Shown here: piece after piece, positions 6,906 through 15,796 of the stretch | Layout: the number at the start of each line of letters is the position of its first letter | Numbering within the stretch: position 1 is the first letter of the stretch | Assembly (NCBI GenBank): GCA_003153915.1 | Contig: PMBX01000049.1 | Span: 5,923-26,347 of the forward strand | Length of the DNA stretch: 20,425 bases | DNA from: Phycisphaerales bacterium | GTDB lineage: Bacteria; Planctomycetota; Phycisphaerae; SM23-33 | Reading direction: 5' to 3' | The notes under the pieces: model-generated | The model's database searches: none | Seen by the model: only the letters and a program-made list of their open reading frames with translations | What the model was told of the DNA's origin: nothing | Translations under genes and position numbers: made by a program

Positions 6906-8412
6906 GGAGTTTCTCCAAGGCCGCCTGGCGCATCACGTCTCGCGGGGCGGGCTTTTGCGTCCATAGTTCAAACTGAGCAGCGCCCTGGTGGACGAACATC
7001 TCCAGCCCGCTGACCGTTCTGGCTCCGCGCGCGGCAGCCAGCTCCAGCAGGCGCGTGCGGAGGGGGTTGTAGATGGTGTCGAAGACGACCTCCACGCACG
7101 CGGGCAATTGTTCGATGGGCGAGGCGTCCACGCCAGGATGCATTCCCACGGGCGTGCAGTTGATGACCACCCGCGCGCCGCTGGCGGCCAGGGCGTCCAT
7201 TCCGCCAGCCCGGCAGGAGAATTCCCGCGCCAGGCTCTCTGCGCGTGAAACGGTGCGGGAGTAGATTTCCACCTCCGCCGAGTGATGCCTTAACCCAGCC
7301 ACAATGGCCCGCGCCGCTCCACCAGCACCCAGGACGGCCAGGCGTACCCCCGCCAGGTCCGCGCGTGTGATTCCCATCGCCGCACATAGGGCCTCAAGGG
7401 CGGCGGTGTAATCGGTATTGAAACCGCGACAGGCGCCGTTGGGGTCAATGACAATTGTGTTGATCGCCCCGATCCGCCGAGCCAACTCCTCGCAGCGGTC
7501 GGCGCCGACGTACGCCAGGGCGTTTTCCTTGTGCGGGATCGTCACGGAAAGCCCCCGCCACCCCAGCCAAGGCCGCGCCAACAAGGCGTCCATGAACCGC
7601 CGGAAGCCCTCCGCCCCCGCCTCAACGCGCAGCGGCAGGTAAACCGCGTCGATACCGGCGGCGGCGAAGGCGGCGTTGTGAATCGCCGGACTTAGCGAGT
7701 GGCCCACGGGACAGCCCGCCACGCCGTAGACGTCCGTGGAAGGCCCAAGCGTCTCCCAGCGGTACAGCCGCTTGAACTCAGCAAGGGTCGGTTGGCCCGG
7801 CGCGGATTCGCTTCCCTGTTCCATCGCCGCGAAGGTTCCGAATGCCCCAAACTTGGCCGCCAAGACCCGACTGGCCAGGCCAGACTCCCCCATCGCCAGG
7901 GCGATGACGGGCTTGGCGCAAGAGCGGACCAGGTCCAGGGCGGCGAAGGCGTCCTCCGGTCCGGCGGCGGCGAAAGCGATCTTGTGGACGGCTGCCGCAG
8001 TGGCGGCCATTGCCGATAGTATCGCCGCCAGGTCGCGGGGACGCCCACGAAGATCATGGTGGCTGACGATGATCGGCGCCGCGGGCCAGTCGCAGGGAGA
8101 GTCGGCCAACTCCACATCGACATACGCCGGGTGGAACCGCGCCGCCAGGCGGAGCGTCTCCAGCCGCTGCTGCCGGGTGGAGGCGGATCGACCGCCTTGT
8201 TGGGCTGAACGATAGGTGACGATCACCTCCAACGGCGGGTCCGCCAGCAGACGGGCAAGCTGGGTTTCACTCGGCGGGACTGCCAGGCAGTCGAGCCTGC
8301 ACTCCACCGCGTCGGCGCCCGAGGCGGCGGCGGTGGACATGTCCGCCCGCATCGACTCCACGTCGGAGGCAATGAGAGGGCAGATCAGACGGGTTTTGCG
8401 CGTTTCCGCCAT
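6898..8412 (-). CDS. aroDE: Bifunctional 3-dehydroquinate dehydratase / shikimate dehydrogenase
   Basis: Catalyses two consecutive steps of the shikimate pathway: 3-dehydroquinate to 3-dehydroshikimate, then NADPH reduction to shikimate. The 504-residue protein is a fusion. Residues ~5-220 are a type I dehydroquinase, with ECRLDCL, SHHDLRG (active-site His ~118-119) and the Schiff-base lysine K144 in VHKIAFAA. Residues ~225-500 are AroE: YGVAGCPVGHSLSPAIHN, catalytic K295 in SVTIPHKE, D334 in GFNTDY, the NADP loop GAGGAAR (~362-368), NCTPVGMHP and GLEMFVHQGAAQFELW. The ATG at 8412 has no clear Shine-Dalgarno. A TATAAT lies about 42 bases upstream. It follows the DUF4340 gene by 77 bases and overlaps the amidohydrolase gene by 8. 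Fusions in this order are known from plants and some bacteria. Confidence 0.94.
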   Translation of the reverse strand: MAETRKTRLICPLIASDVESMRADMSTAAASGADAVECRLDCLAVPPSETQLARLLADPPLEVIVTYRSAQQGGRSASTRQQRLETLRLAARFHPAYVDVELADSPCDWPAAPIIVSHHDLRGRPRDLAAILSAMAATAAAVHKIAFAAAGPEDAFAALDLVRSCAKPVIALAMGESGLASRVLAAKFGAFGTFAAMEQGSESAPGQPTLAEFKRLYRWETLGPSTDVYGVAGCPVGHSLSPAIHNAAFAAAGIDAVYLPLRVEAGAEGFRRFMDALLARPWLGWRGLSVTIPHKENALAYVGADRCEELARRIGAINTIVIDPNGACRGFNTDYTAALEALCAAMGITRADLAGVRLAVLGAGGAARAIVAGLRHHSAEVEIYSRTVSRAESLAREFSCRAGGMDALAASGARVVINCTPVGMHPGVDASPIEQLPACVEVVFDTIYNPLRTRLLELAAARGARTVSGLEMFVHQGAAQFELWTQKPAPRDVMRQAALEKLRA

Positions 8413-8453
8413 GTGCGCGAGTTTAAGCAGGCCGCAGCCTGGGTCTGGCGGAC

Positions 8454-8459
8454 ATTATA
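8454..8459 (-). promoter_or_regulatory. TATAAT box upstream of aroDE
   Basis: Perfect minus-strand TATAAT in the 77-base gap after the DUF4340 gene, predicting a start near 8447 and a leader of about 35 bases. No -35 match is seen. A weaker TAAACT (8420-8425) lies 7 bases from the ATG. Either suggests aroDE can be expressed apart from the ABC module. Confidence 0.45.
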
Positions 8460-8489
8460 ACCCCACGCAGCCGCAGGGCGACCATCGCT

Positions 8490-10742
8490 TCAATCCTGGA
8501 AATCCGCAGCCGTCCTGGCCAGGGCTTTGACGGATTCCGCCGAAAGCACGAAGACCCCTTCCACGCCGCTGGCGCAGGCGTAGCGGGTATTGGCGCCGCC
8601 CGCTCCAGCAGCGATGGCAAAGCGGTACGTCGAACCGGAGGCAAAGACGAACTCCACCACGGTGGCGGGCTTGTCCAGTCCGTATCGGGCCGGATCGGTG
8701 GATGTGTGACGGACAAATCGTTCGCAACGCATCCAGTTGGCATCCCGGATGTAGCCGTCCACCTTCACGTTGTCCAATCGCATGTGGGGGTCGGCCGGGC
8801 AGACCCATTGGCCTCCCTGGCGACGCAGTTCCAGGCTCTCCTTGCCGGCGGTGATGCGCACCAGGTCCACCGGTTCTTCGCTGGTCGAGCCGATACGCAA
8901 GGCGCGAAGCTCGGCGCTGAAGGTATCATAAAAAGTCCCGTTCATCTTTCCGACCGCGGTGATCTTGCCCCCCTCGGTCCAGACGAAGGAGTCCCCGCCG
9001 ATCTTGGCAACACGGAAGGCGTAAGTCGTCCTGGCGGCTCCTTCGGCGACGGGTTCCGAGGCGGGTTGCGAGGCCGTCGCAAGCTCCGTCGTCACCTTCA
9101 CCGTCAGCAAGTTGTCGGCCTTGGCGTATTGCTCGGGCACGGAGGAATCCAGCGAGACGATCCCGGTCGCCGTGATATCACGCACCTCAGAAATCATTTC
9201 GTTGACGGGCTTGGATTGGGCGGGGGCCGAAATCGGTTTCTCCAACGACCACGTCCCCGCCACGCGAGGAACCAGCGTGATGTCGCCGTCGGATCGGCCG
9301 GCGATTTCCAGGCCCACGACCTTCTCAGCCAGGGGGACGGCCAGGATCGGCGTGTCCCAATACTCCGCCGCGTGGACCATCATCGCCTCGGCTTCGGGAT
9401 TTCGGATGGCGGCCACCGGCGACGACGGCGCCGCGGATTTCACGAAGGTCAACTCTCCAGATTCGCTCTTGGCGCCGATGAGGAGCTTCAATGGTTCGCT
9501 CCCTCCGGCGTAGTTGAGGGTGATGGTGGCCCTGGGAGTATCCAGACCGAAGGTGGCCGGGGAAACAACTTTGTCCTCGAAGCTCTCGGCCTTGAGTTGC
9601 GTGACCCGCTGGAGAAGGTTCTTGACGGCCTGTTCGCTGGCCTTTCCGGAGTAGGGGCTTTCCATTCGCCACTTACCATCGCCCCCGGTCAGGCGGATGT
9701 TCCCATCGGCCAGGGCGATCTCGACGGAGGCAACTTTACCCTCCGGCGCGGAAAACACCCGGTGGTCGCGAAGCCCATCGACCGATGGCTGGAGCGATTC
9801 GAGAATCGAGTAATACACTTCATAGACAGCCGGGGAGTCCAGCAGCCTGGCATAGACCTTGTCGTCCATCTTCTCGCCCAAGGCCAGGGCATATTCCTTA
9901 ACGGGCCTCGTCGTCGGCGCCGACCCGGTGGTGGTGGAAGTCGCCGCCTGGGGAGCCATAACCTGGACGCGAACGACCAATCGCGGGTTATCCAGGCCGT
10001 AGAGGGCCAGGTTTTCCGGTTTGTCGGCCACGAAATCCGTGGCGCCCACTTCGACGATGGAGTCCAACAGGTCCTTGACTTTCTCCTGATCGGCGCGGGC
10101 GGTGAAGCCCTTGGCGATGACGGTCCAGTCGGCTTTGTCGCGGACCAGTTCAAAGGTTTCCTTGCCAGCCACGGAGACCCGCACAACGTTGTCGGACTTG
10201 GCCGAAAGCAGGGTCTTGCTGCGGAACTCGCTGACCGGCTGGCCCAGTTTGACGGCGAAGTCCATGGCCACGGCATAGACCCGCCCGCTGCCCACCGAGC
10301 GGACGTAGGTGCGATCGCCCTTGGTCAGCGGCAGGGCCTGGCCGACGGCCATGCGGTAGGTTTCGTCCTTTGTGTCCTTCAGCGTCAGTGTCCACAACGG
10401 AGCGCCAAGACCGGTGATGTCATCTCCCAGGGATTCCTCGACCCTGACGCCGCGGAGGCCCAGCAACAGATCGACGATTTCCTGGACCTTGACGGAATCG
10501 GCTTTGGCGATGATCGGTTCACGAATATTCCATGCCTCCGCGTCCTTGACGAAGACCATGCGTGTCCCATCGGCGGATTCCAGGACAAACTCCTTGGCGC
10601 CTGCGGGCGGAGGGGAGAACACCTCGACGACGGAGCCCTCGGCCCCTGGCGCGCCGCGGCGGCCCGTCATGGCCCGCAACACGATGAAGACAATGCAGCC
10701 CGCCAACAAGGCAAGGAGTATGACAGTCGTCCTGGGCTTCAT
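8490..10742 (-). CDS. DUF4340 repeat protein, membrane-anchored
   Basis: Function unknown. The 750-residue protein has one N-terminal transmembrane segment (about 6-24) and a large, presumably extracytoplasmic, remainder. That remainder consists of about five related units. Each has a W-x-(l/m)-P-like strand, an alanine-aspartate and helix (V..l...l..l.a), then often YGLD-P before a beta strand. The anchoring tryptophans are W71, W206, W358, W498 and W646, spaced 135-152 residues apart. A Ser/Thr/Pro-rich linker is at about 266-282. Proteins of this family commonly sit next to GldG-like ABC components, as here: it follows the GldG-like gene by 24 bases. The start ATG has GGGAG about 10 bases upstream. 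It may be a periplasmic partner of the transporter; that is inference. Confidence 0.85.
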   Translation of the reverse strand: MKPRTTVILLALLAGCIVFIVLRAMTGRRGAPGAEGSVVEVFSPPPAGAKEFVLESADGTRMVFVKDAEAWNIREPIIAKADSVKVQEIVDLLLGLRGVRVEESLGDDITGLGAPLWTLTLKDTKDETYRMAVGQALPLTKGDRTYVRSVGSGRVYAVAMDFAVKLGQPVSEFRSKTLLSAKSDNVVRVSVAGKETFELVRDKADWTVIAKGFTARADQEKVKDLLDSIVEVGATDFVADKPENLALYGLDNPRLVVRVQVMAPQAATSTTTGSAPTTRPVKEYALALGEKMDDKVYARLLDSPAVYEVYYSILESLQPSVDGLRDHRVFSAPEGKVASVEIALADGNIRLTGGDGKWRMESPYSGKASEQAVKNLLQRVTQLKAESFEDKVVSPATFGLDTPRATITLNYAGGSEPLKLLIGAKSESGELTFVKSAAPSSPVAAIRNPEAEAMMVHAAEYWDTPILAVPLAEKVVGLEIAGRSDGDITLVPRVAGTWSLEKPISAPAQSKPVNEMISEVRDITATGIVSLDSSVPEQYAKADNLLTVKVTTELATASQPASEPVAEGAARTTYAFRVAKIGGDSFVWTEGGKITAVGKMNGTFYDTFSAELRALRIGSTSEEPVDLVRITAGKESLELRRQGGQWVCPADPHMRLDNVKVDGYIRDANWMRCERFVRHTSTDPARYGLDKPATVVEFVFASGSTYRFAIAAGAGGANTRYACASGVEGVFVLSAESVKALARTAADFQD

Positions 10743-10766
10743 CTTGGCTTTGCTCCCAATGGAAAA

Positions 10767-13700
10767 TTACCTGCGTCGCAACAACATGACCACTCCGCCT
10801 ATGCCCGCCACCACCAGCGGCAGACCCACCAGGCACAACCCGCGCACCCACGCCAGCACGTTGGGCGAGATCAGAGCCACGGGCTTGACCTGCACCGGTC
10901 CGGCGGCAATGTACTGTTCACGTCCGATGAGCCAATAGACGCTGTTGATCACCAGGTCGGCGTTGGCCCAGGGAGGATCGGTCAGTGTCAGAGTGCCCTT
11001 GGCGTCGGTCTGGCTGACCCGCTGGTTGAGATAACCATCGACCAGCGAGGCGGCGGTGGTCATGACCACGATCCGTGCCGGCTTGCCGGCAGGAGCGCTG
11101 GTGGTCGTGGCGGAACTCGTGGCGGTTTTTCGCGTGGTGGGCTGGCCGCCACGGACGGCCGCCACGGCCACGTCGAAGGGAACGCGCATGTCGCCGGCGG
11201 CGTAGTCCGGCCAGATGTAACTGCCTTCTCCGGTCTGGAACTGGCTGATCAGTTCCTTGAGACGAGTGGTCGCCCAGGTGGACTCCCAGTTGGCCGGCAC
11301 GGTCAGCAGCGGCCAGACCGTCACGCCAGGTACCGGACCGGTCCGCGTGATCGGCGACAGCCAGGTCCACAGCAACCGCTGAGCCTGGAGAGGCCGAGCG
11401 ATGTCATGGTCGCTGAAGTTGCTCAACGGCATGTAGGCGAACCGCTGGTTGTCGATCTTGAAGCGATCCGGAACGACTTCGTCGCGCACGGCGGGCACGA
11501 CGAGATAGTCATTCCTGACATCCAGGCCCCATTCCCTGGCCAGATATTCCCCGAATCCGTAAGGCGGCTGGATTGGCGGAGCCTGGGGGATTACCTGCCG
11601 CGGCGGCTGGAACTGCGCCAGGAAAATCGCCGGAATACCGGAATCTATCGCCTGGCGGACCTTGGCGATGTGTTCTGCCGAGAAGGTCTTCCACGTCGCC
11701 GGAGCATGTGTCGACAGCGGCACCGTCGGTGGCGGCGGAAGCACAAGCAACACCGCCGGGCGGGTCCCGCCCTCCACCGGCAGGGCCTCGGAGAGGTTCC
11801 ACAGGCGGACCTCAAAATTGGACTCCTCCAACCGTTTGCGCAGGGCGGAGACTTCTTCCAGGACGATCTCCGATGGCGGCAACACCGCGGCCGCATCGGC
11901 CACCGGCAGGAAATACGTCAGGACCAGGGTGGCGAACGGCTCGGAGGTCATTACCAGCACCTTGGAGGCGACGGCGGAATCGCCGTTGAAAACCCTCTGC
12001 TCCTTGGTCCCTCCGCCCTCGGAGGCGCTTGCCCCGCTGGATTTGAGGGGCCATACCTCGTCGAATTTCACAACACCGGCCTTTCCACCCGTCTCGACGA
12101 TGATGATGTTGTCGGAGACGATGTCCTTGGTCAGCGTGTTATTTTCCAGGGCGGGCAGCTTCTGGGCGTCTTCCACCAGGGGCCGAATGACCCCCAGAAT
12201 TTCCTTGAAGGCCTCCTTCTCGCCGGCACGTTGGAGGATCTTTTTGGAAGGCTCATCGATGGTGCAGAGGGCTTCCACGGCGGCTGTGGCGGCTTGGCGG
12301 ACCTGAGTGACCACATCGCGGATCTCCCGGGCCGTTCCGTTCATCTGGCGGATGCCCTGGGCGTAATATTCGGGCTTGGCAACCCGCTTGATGCCTTCCA
12401 GTTCCCGTGCTATGTCCTCCAGGCTCTTGGCGACGTATTTCTCCAGGAACGTGGCCAGGTCCGTGCGGACCTCAAGCGTCCCGCTGGGCACGGTCAACTG
12501 GAACCGCCGGCTTTGGCGGACTAACTCCGCGTTGGCGGTCCCGGCGATGTTTTCCATCGCCTTTGCGGCGGCAAGGGTATCCTGGATGGCTTTTCGGGCC
12601 GAGACGATGGACTTCACCAGCATATCGGATGCGTCGGCCGGCTGGGTGGTGGCGCGGCTGTTTTCGGTCATGGCCTGGACGCTCTGTACGCACTTGTCCA
12701 TCGCCGCCAGCACCGCGGCCTTGTTAGCCTGTGCGGCGGCGGGGATTTTGGCGATTTTCTCCAACTCCGCGGCGCGGGCCTGGAGGGTATCCCTATCCCC
12801 GGTAAAAGCCTGGATTACCTCCTCGATGATGCCGGCGAAGTCCGGCAGCGCCGAGGCCGCAAGTTCGCGGGCTACCCGTGACCGCGACCGCTCGAGCTCC
12901 TGGCTGGTCTTGCCCAGCAAGGCGACAAGCTCCCCCTGAAGGCCCCACATGCCCACATATGAGTCCTCGCCCAGGGCCTTCCACATCTCCCCCTCGGTGG
13001 CGATGGCCTTGCGCAGCGGATCGGTCCGCTGGTTAAACTCGCGCAAAAACTTAGTGTGCTGCTCCACCTGAGCGCCCAACTGTCCTCGCAGCCGCGAGAC
13101 GACCTTGGCCTTGGCGCTGTCGGTGGCGGCATTGGCGACTTCGATACGCGGATTGGCCTGTTGCATCTCCTCCAACAGTTCCAGCACCGCGGGGCGATAG
13201 TCCGAAGCGCGCATCTTCTCATCGGAGGACGTGTAGACGCAGGTCAGGCGAACCGGCGCCTGGATGGACTGAAGGATACGGCGGGTCCGCTGGCTGAGAC
13301 CATATCGCCCCAGCGTCTGAATGTCCCGGCGATAGTATTCCGTCTGGGCGATCATGTTAAAGACGATCACAATGCCCGCCGCCGCCGCGAGCGAGACAGT
13401 CACGTAAGAGGCGTATCGCAGGCGCGACCTCGCCGTCGAGCAGGCCACCAGAAGCGCCACGGCTATCAGGGAGATCGCCAGCATCGGAACGGCCAGGACA
13501 TGCAGCGCCAACGGCGCCGTCCACCAGTCCAGGCCCCATAGCGCCCCCGCCAGCATCGAAAGCAGGCTGACCATCGCCACCAGCAGCCAAAACACCAGCA
13601 GGAACCGCTGCGCGCCGGCGCGGCCTCGCGCCAGTTGCACGCTGATGGCCGCCACCAGGCACATGACGATGATCCATCCGCCCATATAGGCCTGCATCTC

Positions 13701-13844
13701 CGCCCGCTGCGCGGGATGGGCCGCGAGGAACCACCCCAATCCCGCCGCCGGGACCAGCGCCAGGACCGCGCAGACCGCCGCCACGAGGGGAGCCATGGAA
13801 CTCCGCAATAATTCATATGTCTTGTCGGATGATCTCACCGCCAT
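10767..13844 (-). CDS. GldG-like ABC transporter auxiliary membrane protein
   Basis: Related to GldG / the ABC-type uncharacterised transport auxiliary family. 1025 residues, about twice the usual GldG length. Five predicted transmembrane segments (about 16-41, 54-72, 81-107, 113-135, 144-163) lead into YGLSQRTRRILQSIQAPVRL, the usual GldG domain start (about 181-200). A long helical, charged stretch (about 245-570) interrupts this domain. The fold then resumes with NIIIVETGGKAGVVKF (579-594), and a nucleoside-hydrolase-like part runs to about 870. Low-complexity linkers are at ~702-715 and ~902-921, and a last membrane segment (999-1020) ends in RRR. Topology suggests residues 165-998 lie outside the cytoplasm. 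The ATG at 13844 has GGAG 8 bases upstream and overlaps the permease gene by 10 bases; the frame open to 13991 is not needed. Confidence 0.84.
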   Translation of the reverse strand: MAVRSSDKTYELLRSSMAPLVAAVCAVLALVPAAGLGWFLAAHPAQRAEMQAYMGGWIIVMCLVAAISVQLARGRAGAQRFLLVFWLLVAMVSLLSMLAGALWGLDWWTAPLALHVLAVPMLAISLIAVALLVACSTARSRLRYASYVTVSLAAAAGIVIVFNMIAQTEYYRRDIQTLGRYGLSQRTRRILQSIQAPVRLTCVYTSSDEKMRASDYRPAVLELLEEMQQANPRIEVANAATDSAKAKVVSRLRGQLGAQVEQHTKFLREFNQRTDPLRKAIATEGEMWKALGEDSYVGMWGLQGELVALLGKTSQELERSRSRVARELAASALPDFAGIIEEVIQAFTGDRDTLQARAAELEKIAKIPAAAQANKAAVLAAMDKCVQSVQAMTENSRATTQPADASDMLVKSIVSARKAIQDTLAAAKAMENIAGTANAELVRQSRRFQLTVPSGTLEVRTDLATFLEKYVAKSLEDIARELEGIKRVAKPEYYAQGIRQMNGTAREIRDVVTQVRQAATAAVEALCTIDEPSKKILQRAGEKEAFKEILGVIRPLVEDAQKLPALENNTLTKDIVSDNIIIVETGGKAGVVKFDEVWPLKSSGASASEGGGTKEQRVFNGDSAVASKVLVMTSEPFATLVLTYFLPVADAAAVLPPSEIVLEEVSALRKRLEESNFEVRLWNLSEALPVEGGTRPAVLLVLPPPPTVPLSTHAPATWKTFSAEHIAKVRQAIDSGIPAIFLAQFQPPRQVIPQAPPIQPPYGFGEYLAREWGLDVRNDYLVVPAVRDEVVPDRFKIDNQRFAYMPLSNFSDHDIARPLQAQRLLWTWLSPITRTGPVPGVTVWPLLTVPANWESTWATTRLKELISQFQTGEGSYIWPDYAAGDMRVPFDVAVAAVRGGQPTTRKTATSSATTTSAPAGKPARIVVMTTAASLVDGYLNQRVSQTDAKGTLTLTDPPWANADLVINSVYWLIGREQYIAAGPVQVKPVALISPNVLAWVRGLCLVGLPLVVAGIGGVVMLLRRR

Positions 13845-14551
13845 CGTCGGGACTCCAATGTCTTGACGCTCAGGAACAGGAACAGCCCCGTCGCCGTAAG
13901 GAAGAACACCACCCCGCGGGTGTCGAACATTCCGCGGGAGAAATCCCGGAAGTAGGTCATGGCGTTGAGTTTGGCGGCCAGGTAGTTCCAAGGCTCCCCG
14001 GCGTTGGCCACCAGCACCTGCATCATGATGGCGAAGATCGCCAGGATCGCCGTTCCCACGATGGCCGCCACCAACTGGTGCGGTGTCAGCGTGGAGGCGA
14101 ACAGCCCCACCGACAGGTATGCCGCCCCCAGCAACACCATGCCCAGATACCCGGTGGCCGCCACGCCCAGGTCGGGCTGCCCATAGACGGCCATTATCGC
14201 CAGGAACACCACCGTCCCGGCCAGCAGGACCAGGTAGAACGCCATGACTCCCAGGAATTTGCCCGTCACCACGGCAGCGTCTGTCACCGGGGAGGTCATC
14301 AGCGTCTCGATGGTCCCGCTGCGTATCTCGTCGCTGACCAGGCGCATCGTCAGCAGCGGCGTGGCGAAGACCATGATGTAGGCCATCGCCTCAAACAGCG
14401 GCCTAAGCGACGCCTCGTTTCCGGGAATGAAGATACGGTAGAAAAACCACAACCCGCTGGCCAGCAGGAACAACGCGCCCACCACGTAGGCCACCGGCGA
14501 GTAGAAGTATCCCGCCAGTTCACGGCGCGCCACGGCAAGGGTCTGGTGCAT
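13835..14551 (-). CDS. ABC-2 type permease, GldF/NosY-like
   Basis: Integral membrane subunit of an ABC transporter. 238 residues with six predicted transmembrane segments (about 21-40, 53-72, 99-122, 134-154, 160-181, 211-230). The cytosolic coupling motif RLVSDEIRSGTIETLMTSPV (about 70-89) is characteristic of ABC-2/GldF-like permeases. The N-terminus LAVARRELAGYFYSPVAYVV also fits that group. AGGAAGG lies 7 bases before the ATG at 14551, 19 bases after the ATPase stop. Its last codons overlap the start of the GldG-like gene, pointing to translational coupling. Two copies, or one copy with the GldG-like protein, would be needed to make a full transporter. Confidence 0.9.
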   Translation of the reverse strand: MHQTLAVARRELAGYFYSPVAYVVGALFLLASGLWFFYRIFIPGNEASLRPLFEAMAYIMVFATPLLTMRLVSDEIRSGTIETLMTSPVTDAAVVTGKFLGVMAFYLVLLAGTVVFLAIMAVYGQPDLGVAATGYLGMVLLGAAYLSVGLFASTLTPHQLVAAIVGTAILAIFAIMMQVLVANAGEPWNYLAAKLNAMTYFRDFSRGMFDTRGVVFFLTATGLFLFLSVKTLESRRWR

Positions 14552-14570
14552 CGGAAGCCTTCCTTTCCGC

Positions 14571-15548
14571 TCAGGCGGACTTGGTCATCCGCTCCATCCA
14601 GCGAACGTTCTGCTCGTAGGTAATCTGTACGAAGAAATCCTCCAGGCTGCCCACCTCGCGCCGCAACTCGCGAAGCTGCCAGCCCCTCGCTGCCGCCAGA
14701 GCCGATACTTCGGTCCGCAGGTCCACCTGCTGATCGCCCCCCACGGCCAGGCGGGTCCACCCATCGGAGGTACTGGGCTGAACATCCCGCACGCCGGGCA
14801 AAGCCCTGATGGTTTCCACCAGTGTCGCCTCCTCGGCCCCGCGCAGCTCGGCGATGATCCGGGAAGGCCCCACCACCCGCTGCCGCAACTCTGCCGGGGC
14901 GCCCGCGGCGGCGATCCGCCCGCTGGCGATGATAATGAGGTGATTGCAGGTCTGCTCGACCTGGGCGAGGATGTGGCTGGAGAGGATCACGGTATGCTCG
15001 GCGCCCAGGTCGCGGATCAGCTCGCGCATCGCGCGAATCTGGGCGGGGTCCAGGCCGATTGTGGGTTCGTCCAGCACCAGCACCGGAGGGTTGTGCAGCA
15101 GCACCTCCGCCAGGCCGACCCTTTGGCGATATCCGCGGGAAAGCTCCCCGACCCGCCGGCGCATCATGTCCTCGGGCCTGCTCAGCCAGCATCGCTCCGC
15201 CACACGGTCCACCGCGCTGCGTCGCTGGCGGCGAGGGATGTCACGCAAGGCCGCGCGGAACATCAGCAGCTCGCGGACCCGCATCTCGGGATACAGCGGG
15301 ACCGATTCGGGCATGTAGCCGATATTCCTCCGCACGTTCATGCTGTCGGACAGCACGTCGTAGCCGGCCACGCTCGCCCGCCCGCTCGTGGCGGGCATGT
15401 AGCAGGTGAGGATTTTCATCGTCGTGCTCTTGCCGGCCCCGTTGGGACCGAGGAACCCGACAATCATGCCTTTTTCCACGCGGAAGGAGATGTTGTCCAC
15501 CGCACAGACCGGCCCGTACCACTTGGTGAGATTTTCCACCTCGATCAT
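14571..15548 (-). CDS. ABC transporter ATP-binding protein, GldA-like
   Basis: Cytosolic ATPase that drives the permease encoded immediately downstream. 325 residues, with Walker A GPNGAGKST (34-42), signature LSRGYRQR (136-143), Walker B VLVLDEPT (156-163) and the switch histidine H192 in SSHIL. The sequence YMPESVPLYPEMRVRELL (78-95) and the ~100-residue C-terminal extension are typical of ATPases paired with ABC-2/Gld-type permeases. The ATG at 15548 has only a weak purine stretch (AAAGGG) upstream. It is the first gene of the four-gene module. Its substrate is unknown. None of the other gliding or secretion genes of Bacteroidetes is seen in the window, so a role in gliding is not implied. 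Confidence 0.93.
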   Translation of the reverse strand: MIEVENLTKWYGPVCAVDNISFRVEKGMIVGFLGPNGAGKSTTMKILTCYMPATSGRASVAGYDVLSDSMNVRRNIGYMPESVPLYPEMRVRELLMFRAALRDIPRRQRRSAVDRVAERCWLSRPEDMMRRRVGELSRGYRQRVGLAEVLLHNPPVLVLDEPTIGLDPAQIRAMRELIRDLGAEHTVILSSHILAQVEQTCNHLIIIASGRIAAAGAPAELRQRVVGPSRIIAELRGAEEATLVETIRALPGVRDVQPSTSDGWTRLAVGGDQQVDLRTEVSALAAARGWQLRELRREVGSLEDFFVQITYEQNVRWMERMTKSA

Positions 15549-15796
15549 ATTTCACGTGCCCTTTGGCAGCGGCGTCGAACACACACACCGGAACGACAGC
15601 CTGGCATACTGAGTTTACCTTTCGCTACGACTGGCTCGAAGACACGACAATGACAACCGGCACATAAAAACGCGTGGGGAAAATACCATTACCTCCAAGA
15701 GGGGCGTTTGTCAAGATCAAGAAATAACAGGTTAGGGGGGCGACTGGCCCGTGGTTTCCTTTGCCGACTCTCGCGCGGTTCTGGTATGAATGCGTC
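15549..15796. other. Divergent promoter region between the ABC module and der
   Basis: 248 bases without a gene. For the minus strand there is a perfect TTGACA (15709-15714), but the hexamer 17 bases on is only TAATGG, so the ABC-module promoter is uncertain. A TTGTCA (15651-15656) also lacks a partner -10. For the plus strand the der promoter lies at 15761-15790. A run of pyrimidine/purine asymmetry and short G-tracts is present, but no hairpin stands out. Confidence 0.5.
15761..15790 (+). promoter_or_regulatory. Candidate extended -10 promoter of der
   Basis: TTGCCG (15761-15766), 18-base spacer, TATGAA (15785-15790) preceded by TGG, an extended -10. The box ends 6 bases before the der ATG at 15797, predicting a transcript that starts at or beside the start codon. 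There is no Shine-Dalgarno. Confidence 0.5.

Noticed and set aside
8706..12524. 1272-codon open frame on the plus strand
   Set aside because: It is antisense to the DUF4340 and GldG-like genes, lacks family motifs, and is rich in Gly/Arg/His/Gln as expected from reading GC-rich codons backwards. Both sense genes have clear starts, membrane segments and context.
13845..13991. N-terminal extension of the GldG-like protein
   Set aside because: It overlaps the permease gene in another frame, has no hydrophobic or family features, and the ATG at 13844 has a good Shine-Dalgarno.
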